Positions 9,469 to 18,416 of a stretch of 64,000 nt of DNA are shown in pieces; within the stretch, counting starts at the first letter, position 1, and each line of letters starts with the position of its first letter. The position numbers and the translations under genes are program-made. This DNA comes from Candidatus Nitrosopelagicus sp. (GTDB lineage: Archaea; Thermoproteota; Nitrososphaeria; Nitrososphaerales; Nitrosopumilaceae): positions 65,872 to 129,871 of the forward strand of contig JAOMEP010000001.1 in NCBI GenBank assembly GCA_028345965.1, in the 5' to 3' direction. The notes beneath the pieces are model-generated. The model did no database searches, was not told the DNA's origin, and saw nothing but the letters and a program-made list of their open reading frames with translations.

Positions 9469-10182
9469 TCAGTAATTTTTTATTATCATAGCTTGAGAAC
9501 CAGTTAATTCAATTAGATGTATTTCATTATCATTTTTGAATTCTTTAATTGCTTTTTGTATACCATCAGAATGATAATCATGAATTAAAATTATTCCGCC
9601 TGACACCATCTTCGGGAAAAAAAATCTTAAGGATTCAATGGTACTTTTATACAAATCAACATCCAAGTGTACAAAACAGAATTTCTTATCAATAATTTCT
9701 TTTCCAGATTCAGGAAAATTTCCTTGAATTATAGATACATTTTTGTATTTTTTTAATAATTCTTGTATAGATTCAATACTTGTATTACTAAATTCATTTT
9801 CATACCAGTGTTTATTGCCAAAATGTGTATCGTCATCGGATACTTTTGGGAGTCCTGTGAATGTATCAAATAGATATAATTCTTTTTCGTTCTTTACTTC
9901 ACAAATTAATTTGGCAGATCCACCTTGATAAACACCTACTTCTGCCAGATCACCTTCTAAAGAAGTTTGAGTTTTTACAATTGAATAAATCATATAAGCT
10001 TCATAAGGATAAAATGCAAAATCTACTTCATTTTTGATTTCTTTGATCAAGTCTACAATTTGTTTATCTTTATAAAAAGACAAAAGTTTGAATTGGAAAG
10101 TTGTTGCTAATTTACTTAAAATACCTCCTATACTTTTTGAACTATAAACAATCTTCCGTGTATTATCTACCATAATATGCAA
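9469..10182 (-). CDS. TylF/macrocin-type SAM-dependent O-methyltransferase
   Basis: A 237-residue class I methyltransferase. The SAM motif LAEVGVYQGGSA and the acidic LYLFDTFTGLP strand are followed by FVHLDVDLYKST and IILIHDY, the metal-binding aspartates typical of TylF/MycE sugar O-methyltransferases. Likely methylates a hydroxyl on a surface sugar. It is the only minus-strand gene between 8.5 and 11.3 kb, so it is probably its own transcription unit. Confidence 0.8.
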   Translation of the reverse strand: MHIMVDNTRKIVYSSKSIGGILSKLATTFQFKLLSFYKDKQIVDLIKEIKNEVDFAFYPYEAYMIYSIVKTQTSLEGDLAEVGVYQGGSAKLICEVKNEKELYLFDTFTGLPKVSDDDTHFGNKHWYENEFSNTSIESIQELLKKYKNVSIIQGNFPESGKEIIDKKFCFVHLDVDLYKSTIESLRFFFPKMVSGGIILIHDYHSDGIQKAIKEFKNDNEIHLIELTGSQAMIIKNY

Positions 10183-10271
10183 AGTATTACAATGTAATTA
10201 ATAATTTAACATTATTGCTAGTATGTTTTATGCGTCTTCAATATATTATACCTCATTAAGGATTTATCAAA

Positions 10272-11318
10272 TTGGAAGTAAAAGGTGAAGATCCGCTTGT
10301 CAGTATAATTATTCTTAATTATAATGCAGGTAAATTAATAGAAGAATGTGTAGATTCCATCTATCAAAGTAATTATAAAAATTTTGAAATTATTCTTGTT
10401 GATAATAATTCAAAAGATGAGAGTCATGTGAAATGTAAAGAAAAATTTCCGTTAATCAATCTAATATCAAATAAAGAAAATTTAGGTTATTGTGAAGGAA
10501 ATAATGTAGGTATTCGAGTTGCTAATGGAAAATTTGTAATCATACTTAATCCAGATACAATTGTTGAACCAAATTGGATAAATGAATTACTACGAGGATA
10601 CGAAAAATTTGGTGATGGAATTTATCAACCAAAATTTTTAACAATAGATAATGAATCAATTTTGCAAAGTACTGGAAATATGATTCAATTATTTGGTTTT
10701 GGATATTCAAGAAATAAAGGTGATAAAGATGAAAATCAATCTAATAATATAGAAAACATCAATTATGCATCTGGAACATGTTTGTTTACAACAAAAGAAA
10801 TATTCACACAGTTAGGATTTTTTGATTCATTTCTTTTTGCTTATCATGATGATTTAGATCTTTGTTGGAGAGCTAGTATGCAAGGAATTCGATCATATTA
10901 TATTCCAACTTCGATTGTTTTTCATCCTTCGGAAGGATTTAGTTTTAAATGGAGTAATTTTAAATTTTTTCTTCTAGAAAGAAATAGGCTATACTGTTTG
11001 TTTACTCATTATTCACATAGTACTATTCTAAAATTTCTACCTTCATTAGTATTAGTAGACATTGCTGTTAGTGTTTTTTATTTAAAAAATGGATTATTTA
11101 CTGAAAAAATTAAAGCATCATTAAATATTTTAAAAAATTCAAAAATTATACATTCAAGATATAATTTAATTCAGAAAAATAGAACAGTTGATGACAAAGA
11201 AATAATTTTATATTTTAGAAATGAAGTAATTCTTCCAAAAGGAACTAATATTAAAAATAAAATGCCCTTTAACTCGGTACTTCGAGTTTTAGCGAAAATG
11301 TGTAGAAAAGTAATTTAA
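10272..11318 (+). CDS. Family 2 glycosyltransferase (rhamnosyltransferase-like)
   Basis: GT-A glycosyltransferase of 348 residues with the start pattern PLVSIIILNYNAG, the nucleotide-binding VDNNSKDES and NPDTIVEP, and the acceptor-side HDDLDLCWRA motif, as in WbbL-type rhamnosyltransferases. Starts at TTG 10272. The C-terminal ~80 residues after a hydrophobic stretch are unlike the core and probably membrane-associated. Its stop overlaps the stop of acpS on the other strand by 4 bp. Confidence 0.82.
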   Translation: MEVKGEDPLVSIIILNYNAGKLIEECVDSIYQSNYKNFEIILVDNNSKDESHVKCKEKFPLINLISNKENLGYCEGNNVGIRVANGKFVIILNPDTIVEPNWINELLRGYEKFGDGIYQPKFLTIDNESILQSTGNMIQLFGFGYSRNKGDKDENQSNNIENINYASGTCLFTTKEIFTQLGFFDSFLFAYHDDLDLCWRASMQGIRSYYIPTSIVFHPSEGFSFKWSNFKFFLLERNRLYCLFTHYSHSTILKFLPSLVLVDIAVSVFYLKNGLFTEKIKASLNILKNSKIIHSRYNLIQKNRTVDDKEIILYFRNEVILPKGTNIKNKMPFNSVLRVLAKMCRKVI

Positions 11319-11683
11319 TTTCTCAGTGCAATTGCAATAGCAATTGCATAGTCTTTTTCATGACTCATCGATATTTTGAATAAATATTTTGAATGAAAGT
11401 TTTTTAGTTTAATTTGAGGTTTTGAATTTTTATAAGAAATTTCTATATCTAAAGGCATGATTTTTTCATCAATTGATTTAATTACAGCCTCTTTGATTGC
11501 AAACTTTCCTGCAAAATGCTCGTATGGAAATTTAAATTTATTACAATAATCAATTTCTGATTGTAAAAAAATTTTTTTATAAAAGGTGATATTTTCTGAA
11601 AAAATTTTTTTTTTGAATCTCTTGATTTCTACAATATCAATTCCAACATTTTCAATATTAAAATTTTTTATATTTTCAATCAT
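11315..11683 (-). CDS. acpS: Holo-[acyl-carrier-protein] synthase (AcpS-type phosphopantetheinyl transferase)
   Basis: Transfers the 4'-phosphopantetheine arm from CoA to a serine of an acyl carrier protein. At 122 residues it has AcpS size, with the magnesium motif VGIDIVEI (Asp16) and FAGKFAIKEAVIKS (Glu65, Lys69). It is the last gene of a minus-strand operon holding two carrier proteins, which are its obvious substrates. Archaea generally lack ACP-dependent fatty acid synthesis, so its presence here points to a dedicated, local use. Confidence 0.88.
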   Translation of the reverse strand: MIENIKNFNIENVGIDIVEIKRFKKKIFSENITFYKKIFLQSEIDYCNKFKFPYEHFAGKFAIKEAVIKSIDEKIMPLDIEISYKNSKPQIKLKNFHSKYLFKISMSHEKDYAIAIAIALRN

Positions 11684-12077
11684 TTTTAGTTACTAACTCT
11701 ATCAAATTACAATTAGTATTTTTCATATTTAGATGGAGGAATGAAATCAATCGATTTTCAAATCCCAGTACAGGCTTAACAATTAATTGCGCACCGTTTT
11801 TTTCTAATTCATTAATTTTTTCATCTATATCATCTACTTCAAAACACAAATGATGAAATCCTCCACCATTAGATAAAAAGGAAGAGATAGGTGAATCTTT
11901 TTCAGCAGGTTCAATCAATTCTAGATTTATTGGTCCAATTTTTAAAAAACATACATTGACTTTTTGGGAACCAACAAGTGTTGGAATACCTATAGTATCA
12001 AATTTTAGGAATTTTCTTAGATCACCAATTGAATCATTGATTTTTGGAACAACTATACCAATATGATGAAGCTTCAT
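11676..12077 (-). CDS. VOC-superfamily protein, methylmalonyl-CoA-epimerase-like
   Basis: A 133-residue glyoxalase/VOC fold protein. HHIGIVV at the start, INLELIEP in the middle, GGFHHLCFEVDD near 80-90 and a late IELV give the two-module metal-ligand layout (His, Glu, His, Glu) of methylmalonyl-CoA epimerases. It overlaps acpS by 8 bp and the upstream carrier-protein gene by 4 bp, so it is translationally coupled to them. I infer that it isomerises or otherwise tailors the acyl unit on the carrier, rather than acting in the central carbon cycle. Confidence 0.7.
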   Translation of the reverse strand: MKLHHIGIVVPKINDSIGDLRKFLKFDTIGIPTLVGSQKVNVCFLKIGPINLELIEPAEKDSPISSFLSNGGGFHHLCFEVDDIDEKINELEKNGAQLIVKPVLGFENRLISFLHLNMKNTNCNLIELVTKND

Positions 12078-12310
12078 TTGTTTTCACAACCATGTTTTAC
12101 AAGTAAGTTTTCAATATTTTGAACATTTTGTATTTCTAAAATTTCATCTAGTGAAAATTTTATACCAAATTCTGTTTCTACTTCATTAATTAGTACATAC
12201 ATATTCATAGAATCCCATGTATCAATTGTTTTTGGACTAGAATTATTATTTATTAAAGAAATATCTATATTGAAAACCCTGGAAATAATTAGATATAATT
12301 TATTATTCAT
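12074..12310 (-). CDS. Acyl carrier protein, copy 1
   Basis: A 78-residue carrier protein with the phosphopantetheine attachment motif WDSM (Ser34) at the start of helix 2, followed by the acidic recognition helix. It is clearly a paralogue of the copy at 14135-14368: both share the N-terminal pattern KLY..IS.VF.IDISLIN and Ser at the same position. Overlaps fkbH by 4 bp. It should be armed by the AcpS encoded three genes downstream. Confidence 0.87.
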   Translation of the reverse strand: MNNKLYLIISRVFNIDISLINNNSSPKTIDTWDSMNMYVLINEVETEFGIKFSLDEILEIQNVQNIENLLVKHGCENK

Positions 12311-14064
12311 TCTTCCTTCGATATATGAAGATGTGATGTAGTACTATCTATATGATTCTCAATTTGATAAACCCATTGATCATTTAATTTCTTAAAACCA
12401 AAAGAAGGTAAGAAACTTTCTGCTGGCTGATTTTTTTTAGTAGGTATAAAATTTGCAGTTAATTTAGAAACATTTTCTTTTTTTGCTAAAGAAATAATAT
12501 AATTAATAATTCCTTGCTCAATTCCTCGTCCAATAATCCTACAGCTTAAGAGAAATGTATCAATTATCCATTCTTTATTATTTTTATCAACAATAAATAC
12601 TCCAGTAATCCCATTATCTCCAAATTTATCTTCAACACGTGCACATCCAATTATTTTTTTATCGTCTTGAGAAAAATTTCTAATATCTTCTTCCTGATAA
12701 CGTTTAGTAGTAAGATTGAATTGATTTGTTTTTAATGTTAATTGAGAAATTCTAGGAATTGTGAATTCATCTGCATTTTTAATAAATAATTTAATATTCA
12801 ATTGTTTCAAATATTCATCAAAGTCATTAGTTGATTTTTCTAATTCAGTTCGTTTTCTTTGTTCCCTATACATTTTCCCACGTGATTTATCTTCTTCAGT
12901 GATCTTTAGAACATTAAAATCAGTTAATTCTAATAATGTAGGCACGTATTGAGATGGATCTTTTGGCATTTCAACTGTTAAGACTTCAGGAAGTACAGAA
13001 ATAATAAAATCTCTATTCACTTTATCATCATCAAAAAACACGATACTATCTAAACCAATATTCACTTCTTGTGAAATTTCTCTAAGATTTCTAGATTTAT
13101 CATTCCAATTAATTTTCAAACATGCAAAATTTTCTTCACGAAGAATCATGTTTGGATGTTCTTTTATAACTTTCATAGCATCTTCGTAATTATTTTTACT
13201 ATTTACAGCAAGAATTATTCCACGTTTGTGTAAAGAAAGTAAATGTTTCTGAAATTCAATAAATGATTTCCCGATAGGATCATTATGTCCAAGTTTTATT
13301 CCATTAAAACCATCTTCACCAATAATTCCACCCCATAAAGTATTATCAAGATCTAATACAATACATTTTTTATTTATTCCAAGTATAGGTTTAACATAAC
13401 CCATAAGTTCATTAGCCAAGTATGGAATTTTCTCAAGTGAAATTTTTACGTCACCCAAATAGTATTGCCTATAATCAAAAACAGTATTCAAACCATGATT
13501 AGTAACAAAGCCATTGAAATTATACAGAAAAGTAAGTGGATCATTTTTAAATTCATTTGATAATTTTTGGTTAAGATCATGTATCATTTCTTGTAAACCA
13601 TACTCAATTTTGGATTCAAAAATACCATATGAAGAATATGTAGGAGGTACAAAGTTTGAAAAAATTATTTTAGATTTAGATTTATTAGTATAAAACTTAA
13701 TTAAATTTGAAATTTCTTCAAATTTTTTATTTACAAAAATTCGTCTATCATTTTCAGTTACATCATAAGTGGAATAAAATAGATCTTCCAAGATTGTCCT
13801 CGTATCTAAAATTAGAAAACAAATTTCAGGGTTGAATGAATATAGATCACTGTTAGAGTTAAGAATCTCTTCATTATATCGATTGTATCCACCAGAGAAA
13901 ATATGACTAAAAATGTTTGATTTAGCACATTTGACTTGTAAGGTTTCTGCAAGTCCATTTAATGTGAAACTACCAATTACTGCTATACGAGAAACTTTCT
14001 CAAAATCAGATTCTTTTAATTTTTTAGATTCATTAATGAAATATGATAATTTTTCTTCTAGCAT
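12307..14064 (-). CDS. FkbH-like HAD-superfamily protein (acyl loader for a carrier protein)
   Basis: FkbH proteins take a three-carbon unit from 1,3-bisphosphoglycerate, dephosphorylate it and place it on a carrier protein as glyceryl-ACP. The HAD nucleophile motif VLDLDNTLWGG is intact (Asp238, Asp240), with VNSKNN (~285) and VFFDDDKVNRD (~340) completing the site. The N-terminal ~225 residues form an SGNH-like region and the C-terminal ~170 a GNAT-like domain with LLSCRIIGRG, the usual long-FkbH architecture (585 aa). It lies between two ACP genes. The glyceryl product is family knowledge; the actual unit made here is not proven. Confidence 0.87.
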   Translation of the reverse strand: MLEEKLSYFINESKKLKESDFEKVSRIAVIGSFTLNGLAETLQVKCAKSNIFSHIFSGGYNRYNEEILNSNSDLYSFNPEICFLILDTRTILEDLFYSTYDVTENDRRIFVNKKFEEISNLIKFYTNKSKSKIIFSNFVPPTYSSYGIFESKIEYGLQEMIHDLNQKLSNEFKNDPLTFLYNFNGFVTNHGLNTVFDYRQYYLGDVKISLEKIPYLANELMGYVKPILGINKKCIVLDLDNTLWGGIIGEDGFNGIKLGHNDPIGKSFIEFQKHLLSLHKRGIILAVNSKNNYEDAMKVIKEHPNMILREENFACLKINWNDKSRNLREISQEVNIGLDSIVFFDDDKVNRDFIISVLPEVLTVEMPKDPSQYVPTLLELTDFNVLKITEEDKSRGKMYREQRKRTELEKSTNDFDEYLKQLNIKLFIKNADEFTIPRISQLTLKTNQFNLTTKRYQEEDIRNFSQDDKKIIGCARVEDKFGDNGITGVFIVDKNNKEWIIDTFLLSCRIIGRGIEQGIINYIISLAKKENVSKLTANFIPTKKNQPAESFLPSFGFKKLNDQWVYQIENHIDSTTSHLHISKEE

Positions 14065-14134
14065 GAAAATAATGAAAATTTAACATATTTGATATTTACT
14101 ACCATTAATAATGAAATTATGATGTTTTTTATTG

Positions 14135-14368
14135 TTAAATTTCAATACTGTGATTTTTTAGATGTTTTTTAATATCAGCCACAGTTTTTACATCAGTAAT
14201 TTCAGAAATAGAAAATTGGATATTAAATTCCATTTCAAGTGCATCAATTAATGCAAGTCCATGAAAAGAATCCCAGTTTTCAATTGTTTCAGGACTAGAT
14301 TGATCATTAATTAATGAAATATCAATATCAAAAACCTGAGATAATATTTCATATAATTTGCTTGTCAT
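14135..14368 (-). CDS. Acyl carrier protein, copy 2
   Basis: A 77-residue carrier protein with WDSF (Ser34) as the phosphopantetheine site. It lies between the MBOAT gene and fkbH, 70 bp before the fkbH start. Having two related carriers flanking fkbH suggests one is loaded and the other delivers to the membrane enzyme, or that two acyl forms are kept apart. That division is speculation; the identity as a carrier protein is firm. Confidence 0.87.
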   Translation of the reverse strand: MTSKLYEILSQVFDIDISLINDQSSPETIENWDSFHGLALIDALEMEFNIQFSISEITDVKTVADIKKHLKNHSIEI

Positions 14369-14409
14369 CTAAAAAGTTGTTAAATGAGTGCTATAAATTA
14401 ATTTTAAAT

Positions 14410-15888
14410 TTAGAATTGGAAATAGATGAATTCTTGTGCACTACCTACATAAAACAAACTAATTGGCAATACTACACAAAATAGGAATAAAATCCAATAT
14501 CGAAGTTTTAATTTTGAAATTAGTTCAGGAAGATTTCCTTTTTTGTATGATATATAATGTAAAATAGTAAATAAAATCAAAAGTAAAATTGGAAATTCAT
14601 TGTTTTTAATTATTTCAATAGTTTGTGAAGTATTAAAGTCAAGTAAAATGTACTTTTGCATCGCGTACCACATATGATCAAAATTTTGAATTCTAAATGC
14701 AATAAATGTAAAAAATATCAGGTATTGTGTCACGACTATACTAAAGATTTTTCCAAATTTTGTTTTGAAGAATGATTCAGTTGATTTTCCATATTTTTTT
14801 CTAAGAACTGTAAATACTGCTAGAAATATTCCATGTAGACCACCCCAAATTATGAAATTCCATGATGCACCATGCCACAAGCCCATTACTAACATAGACG
14901 CCAATAAACAAGAAAATACCATAATATTTGAGCGTCTATGTTTGAAAACTAAAGGATAGTACAAATAATCTCTTACCCAAGTTGACAGACTAATGTGCCA
15001 TCTTGTCCAATAATCTGATGGAGATGTGGCAAAGAATGGTTTATTAAAATTTAGAGGTATTTTAAAACCAAGAATTGCTGCGGCGCCTATTGCAATATCA
15101 GAATAACCAGAGAAATCACAATAAATTTGCACACCGAAAGCTATAGCACCAAGAATTATAGAAAATGATTCCATACCAATTGGATTTGAAAAAATATTAT
15201 TTACTAATGGTGATATATTATCTGCAAAAAACATTTTCTTAAAAAAACCAATAGCCATTAATGATATTCCAAATTTTAAATCAGCATTTTTAATAATGAA
15301 TAGTTTTAGTCTCTCTGAACCGTTTGATTTTTCAAGTTTTTCTTTAAGTTGAGGTAAAAAGTGACTTGCACGTAATATTGGACCAGCAACTAACGGAGGA
15401 AAAAATGCAACAAATAATGCATATTCTTTTAACGATTTCGTGGGAGTTAAGCTTCCACGATAAATATCAATGATATAGCTTAAGGATTGGAAAGTGTAAA
15501 ATGATATACCAATTGGTAAGGCCAGATTTAAGAGAGAAATTTCTGAACCAAGATCGAATATGTTGCCTAGTATGTTAAATTGTGTTATTGAGAAATCAGA
15601 ATATTTGAAAAATCCCAACAACCCTAAACTTCCTGCTAGACCAACTACAAACAGTGCTTTTTTTCTACGTAAAGAATTAGCATTAAAAATTGCTCTTCCA
15701 ATGTAAAAGTGTAGTAAAATAGTAAAAATCAGTAATGTTACAAGATAATTATCAGTATAATACAAAAAGAATAAACTGGCAAAAATAAGAAATATGTGCT
15801 GGAATTTTCTATAATGAAAAATTGCTATTATTCCAAGTACTATAGGTAAAAAAATTAAAAAATCTAGAGTGTTAAATAGCATTATCAT
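14410..15888 (-). CDS. MBOAT-family membrane O-acyltransferase (DltB/AlgI-like)
   Basis: A 492-residue polytopic protein with the MBOAT core: IPLNFNKPFFATSPSDYWTRWH ends at His298, and the catalytic-type His339 lies in MGLWHGASWNF, followed by LHG. DltB and AlgI use such sites to move D-alanine or acetyl groups onto extracellular polymers. The closest functional analogue is DltB, because an ACP gene follows 41 bp downstream and an SGNH gene overlaps it upstream. Two in-frame ATGs (15888 and 15882) exist; GGAG lies 5 bases before the first. I infer transfer of an ACP-borne acyl group to a surface glycan. Confidence 0.85.
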   Translation of the reverse strand: MIMLFNTLDFLIFLPIVLGIIAIFHYRKFQHIFLIFASLFFLYYTDNYLVTLLIFTILLHFYIGRAIFNANSLRRKKALFVVGLAGSLGLLGFFKYSDFSITQFNILGNIFDLGSEISLLNLALPIGISFYTFQSLSYIIDIYRGSLTPTKSLKEYALFVAFFPPLVAGPILRASHFLPQLKEKLEKSNGSERLKLFIIKNADLKFGISLMAIGFFKKMFFADNISPLVNNIFSNPIGMESFSIILGAIAFGVQIYCDFSGYSDIAIGAAAILGFKIPLNFNKPFFATSPSDYWTRWHISLSTWVRDYLYYPLVFKHRRSNIMVFSCLLASMLVMGLWHGASWNFIIWGGLHGIFLAVFTVLRKKYGKSTESFFKTKFGKIFSIVVTQYLIFFTFIAFRIQNFDHMWYAMQKYILLDFNTSQTIEIIKNNEFPILLLILFTILHYISYKKGNLPELISKLKLRYWILFLFCVVLPISLFYVGSAQEFIYFQF

Positions 15889-16822
15889 CTAACTCCTTAA
15901 AAATTATTTTTGATATATCATTAGTGTAAATTTTTGCATCAGAATGAATGGATATGTGAAATGAATCTCGCCATATATCTAAATCAATATAGCTGTCATG
16001 AAAAAAATATACAGGTATTTCAAAGTCATGTGCATTTTGATTAAGCATTCTCTGAAAAGATTCAATTTCATTTTCACTAATTGAATTAATTACTATTTTA
16101 TGTTGAGGATTAGAAAATAAAATGACTTTAATTCCATTATCTTCAAACTTTTGTAAAATTTGTTTTAAAGCAATAATTTTTTTATTTTTTTCAGTAAAAT
16201 TAAAACCATTAGATTCAGGATAACCATATTCCTCTATAATTTTTTCATAGCTGTTAATTGGTGTCGGATCAAATTTAATGAAAGGATGAAAATGTTGATC
16301 TGGACCACGTAAAATATATTTTAATAACATTAATGAACGATCTTTAGGTGAACTAGGAATTTGTTCTCGAACAGAAGAATCCATAGTGTTTTCAAATAAA
16401 GATATGAAAATATTCCTAGGTTCTAGTAAAAAATTTGTATTAGAGTAAGATTTAGCTTTAAAATTTTGAAATTCCCAAATTCCAATTCCATATAGAACAA
16501 ATTTTGGTTTGTGCGAAATAATATTATCAATACTGGTAATACGTTTTGTCGTAGTATCACTCATGTCTGCTAAATTATATACAAGATAGTTTTTTTGTTG
16601 TTCTACAAGTTCAGTATTTATTATTTCAGCATTAATTGAATAGACATTACTTGAACCAATAATGAAGATTTTATCTTTGACAATTTCATCCATATTTTTA
16701 GAATTTATGAGTCCATACCAACTTGGATCATAAGATTGTATGTAAAAATCCATTGAATATGAGAAAGTTATTGCTACAATTATTATCACAAAAATTAAAC
16801 ATGACAAAATTTTGTAGTTCAT
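15872..16822 (-). CDS. Membrane-anchored SGNH-like protein (DltD/AlgX-like role)
   Basis: 316 residues with one N-terminal membrane segment (about 5-23) and the rest predicted outside the cell. The nucleophile-type motif GSSN is at 56-59 and a late DSFH (Asp286, His289) matches the DxxH of SGNH esterases and DltD-type acyl-transfer partners. It overlaps the MBOAT gene by 17 bp and starts the operon. Sequence similarity to DltD itself is weak by eye, so the role rests on the motifs, the topology and the neighbour. No family name is certain. Confidence 0.6.
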   Translation of the reverse strand: MNYKILSCLIFVIIIVAITFSYSMDFYIQSYDPSWYGLINSKNMDEIVKDKIFIIGSSNVYSINAEIINTELVEQQKNYLVYNLADMSDTTTKRITSIDNIISHKPKFVLYGIGIWEFQNFKAKSYSNTNFLLEPRNIFISLFENTMDSSVREQIPSSPKDRSLMLLKYILRGPDQHFHPFIKFDPTPINSYEKIIEEYGYPESNGFNFTEKNKKIIALKQILQKFEDNGIKVILFSNPQHKIVINSISENEIESFQRMLNQNAHDFEIPVYFFHDSYIDLDIWRDSFHISIHSDAKIYTNDISKIIFKELDDNAI

Positions 16823-16944
16823 AATAAACCAGCAATATTTACTAATTAAAATTCTAATCGAATTTTAGTAAATTATTTAGCTGAAAATTTCCTATATTTT
16901 ATCAGAAAGGTTTAGAAGCAAAACTTACTCTAAATTATGATATT

Positions 16945-17478
16945 ATGAAGCGTGAAGATGATGTATTTTCCATTAACGAGAAAGAAGTAATGGATTATTA
17001 TGGTTTTGTTGGAGAGGTTGGAAAATTAAAAATGAAATCAAAATTCACTAAAGGTTGGATTTTACATTCATTGGCATATTCATCTCCACATTCAGGCTTT
17101 GCAATAAAAATGCAGAAAATGAGAGGCGTGAAGATTGGAGAAAATTGCCATCTTAATCCATATGTTCTACTTGATCTAGTTTACCCAGAGCTAATTGAAA
17201 TAGGTAATAATGTTACATTAGGTTCGAACTCTATGATTTTTGCACATAATAACCCAACTGCAAATTTATTTTTAAAACAAGGCGAATATCCAAGAAAAGT
17301 TGCTAAAGTGAAAATAAAATCAGGTGCGGTTATTAATCCAGGAGTAGTTGTTAATGCAGGAGTTACAATTGGTGAAAATTGTATAATTGGACCACGTAGT
17401 GTTGTAGGTCAAGATATTCCAGATTATTGTGTTGCCATTGGAAATCCAGCTCGTGTTATAAAAAAAATCGAACGGTAG
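16945..17478 (+). CDS. Hexapeptide-repeat O-acetyltransferase (maltose/NodL type)
   Basis: A 177-residue left-handed beta-helix acyltransferase. Hexapeptide repeats run from about residue 70 (GVKIGENCHLNPYVLLD) to 165, with NPGVVVNAGVTIGENCIIG and the end GNPARVIKKI seen in NodL/Maa-type acetyl-CoA transferases. Probably acetylates a sugar of the surface glycan. It diverges from the SGNH/MBOAT operon with about 120 bp between starts. Confidence 0.82.
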   Translation: MKREDDVFSINEKEVMDYYGFVGEVGKLKMKSKFTKGWILHSLAYSSPHSGFAIKMQKMRGVKIGENCHLNPYVLLDLVYPELIEIGNNVTLGSNSMIFAHNNPTANLFLKQGEYPRKVAKVKIKSGAVINPGVVVNAGVTIGENCIIGPRSVVGQDIPDYCVAIGNPARVIKKIER

Positions 17479-17500
17479 TTGTTTATATGATATTTGTTGA

Positions 17501-18346
17501 GTGTTTGTTTTGAATCTTCTAGGAATTGATTTCGAGGATTGGTATCACCCACAATTAATTAAAGAGAATCTCCCTCCGGGAGGGAAACTAGAACCTAAAG
17601 TGATTCAAGGTATTGACAAAATATTAGATTGGTTAAGACAAAACGATACATTAGCAACATTTTTTGTAGTAGGAGAATTACTTGAATATGAACCAGAATT
17701 ATTAGATAAAATTATTGAAAATGATCATGAGATTGGATTTCATACAATGCATCATAATCGATTAGACGAAGATGACTTTAAAGGAAAGTTTTCTCAAGAA
17801 TTAGATAGATTCACAGAACTTACTCAAAAAAGATCTATAGGATTTAGAGCTCCAACATTTTCATTAAATAATATTTCATCATGGGCAATAGATACTTTAG
17901 AACAAAAAAAATATTTGTATGACAGTAGCATCATTCCAGCAAAAACTAGTTTATATGGAAATCCAGATGCAGAAAAAAAACCATATAAAATTTCCAGTAA
18001 CTCATTAGAAAAAAATGATGAAAATGGGAATTTAATTGAATTCCCACTTTTAACAACAACATTTCTAGGTAAAAAAATTCCTGCTGCAGGAGGATTTTAT
18101 CTGAGAACATTGCCAATGAAGGTAATCAAAAATGCAATTAAAAATCAAGAAGAAAAACAAATTCCATCTAGTTTCTACATCCATTCATGGGAATTAACTC
18201 CAGAATTCATGCCAAGAATTGATTTGCCAATTAAAGAGAAATTTATCACATATCATAATTTGGAAAAATCTATGTCAAAAATGACTGAAATTATAAAGAA
18301 ATTTGAATTTACAACGTTCAAAAAGTATATTTCAAATTTAAACTAA
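17501..18346 (+). CDS. Polysaccharide deacetylase (NodB homology domain)
   Basis: A 281-residue carbohydrate esterase family 4-like protein. It begins with GIDFEDWYHP, the metal-binding Asp stretch seen in the PuuE/DUF3473-type branch, then FFVVGELLEYEPEL, HEIGFHTMHHNRL with the histidine pair and the FRAPTFS arginine motif. Start is GTG 17501 or TTG 17510. Expected to remove N-acetyl groups from amino sugars of the glycan, the job the broken LmbE gene at 4.4 kb may once have shared. Confidence 0.82.
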   Translation: MFVLNLLGIDFEDWYHPQLIKENLPPGGKLEPKVIQGIDKILDWLRQNDTLATFFVVGELLEYEPELLDKIIENDHEIGFHTMHHNRLDEDDFKGKFSQELDRFTELTQKRSIGFRAPTFSLNNISSWAIDTLEQKKYLYDSSIIPAKTSLYGNPDAEKKPYKISSNSLEKNDENGNLIEFPLLTTTFLGKKIPAAGGFYLRTLPMKVIKNAIKNQEEKQIPSSFYIHSWELTPEFMPRIDLPIKEKFITYHNLEKSMSKMTEIIKKFEFTTFKKYISNLN

Positions 18347-18416
18347 AATTCAGATGATTTTGTTAGTATATTTTATACGTGAATATTATAACGGGATATT
18401 TAATTAGAAATTTAAG

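Noticed and set aside
11676-12077. VOC protein as the methylmalonyl-CoA epimerase of the carbon-fixation cycle
   Set aside because: The motifs are compatible, but it is translationally coupled to ACP and AcpS genes, so an acyl-carrier-linked role is more likely; not excluded.
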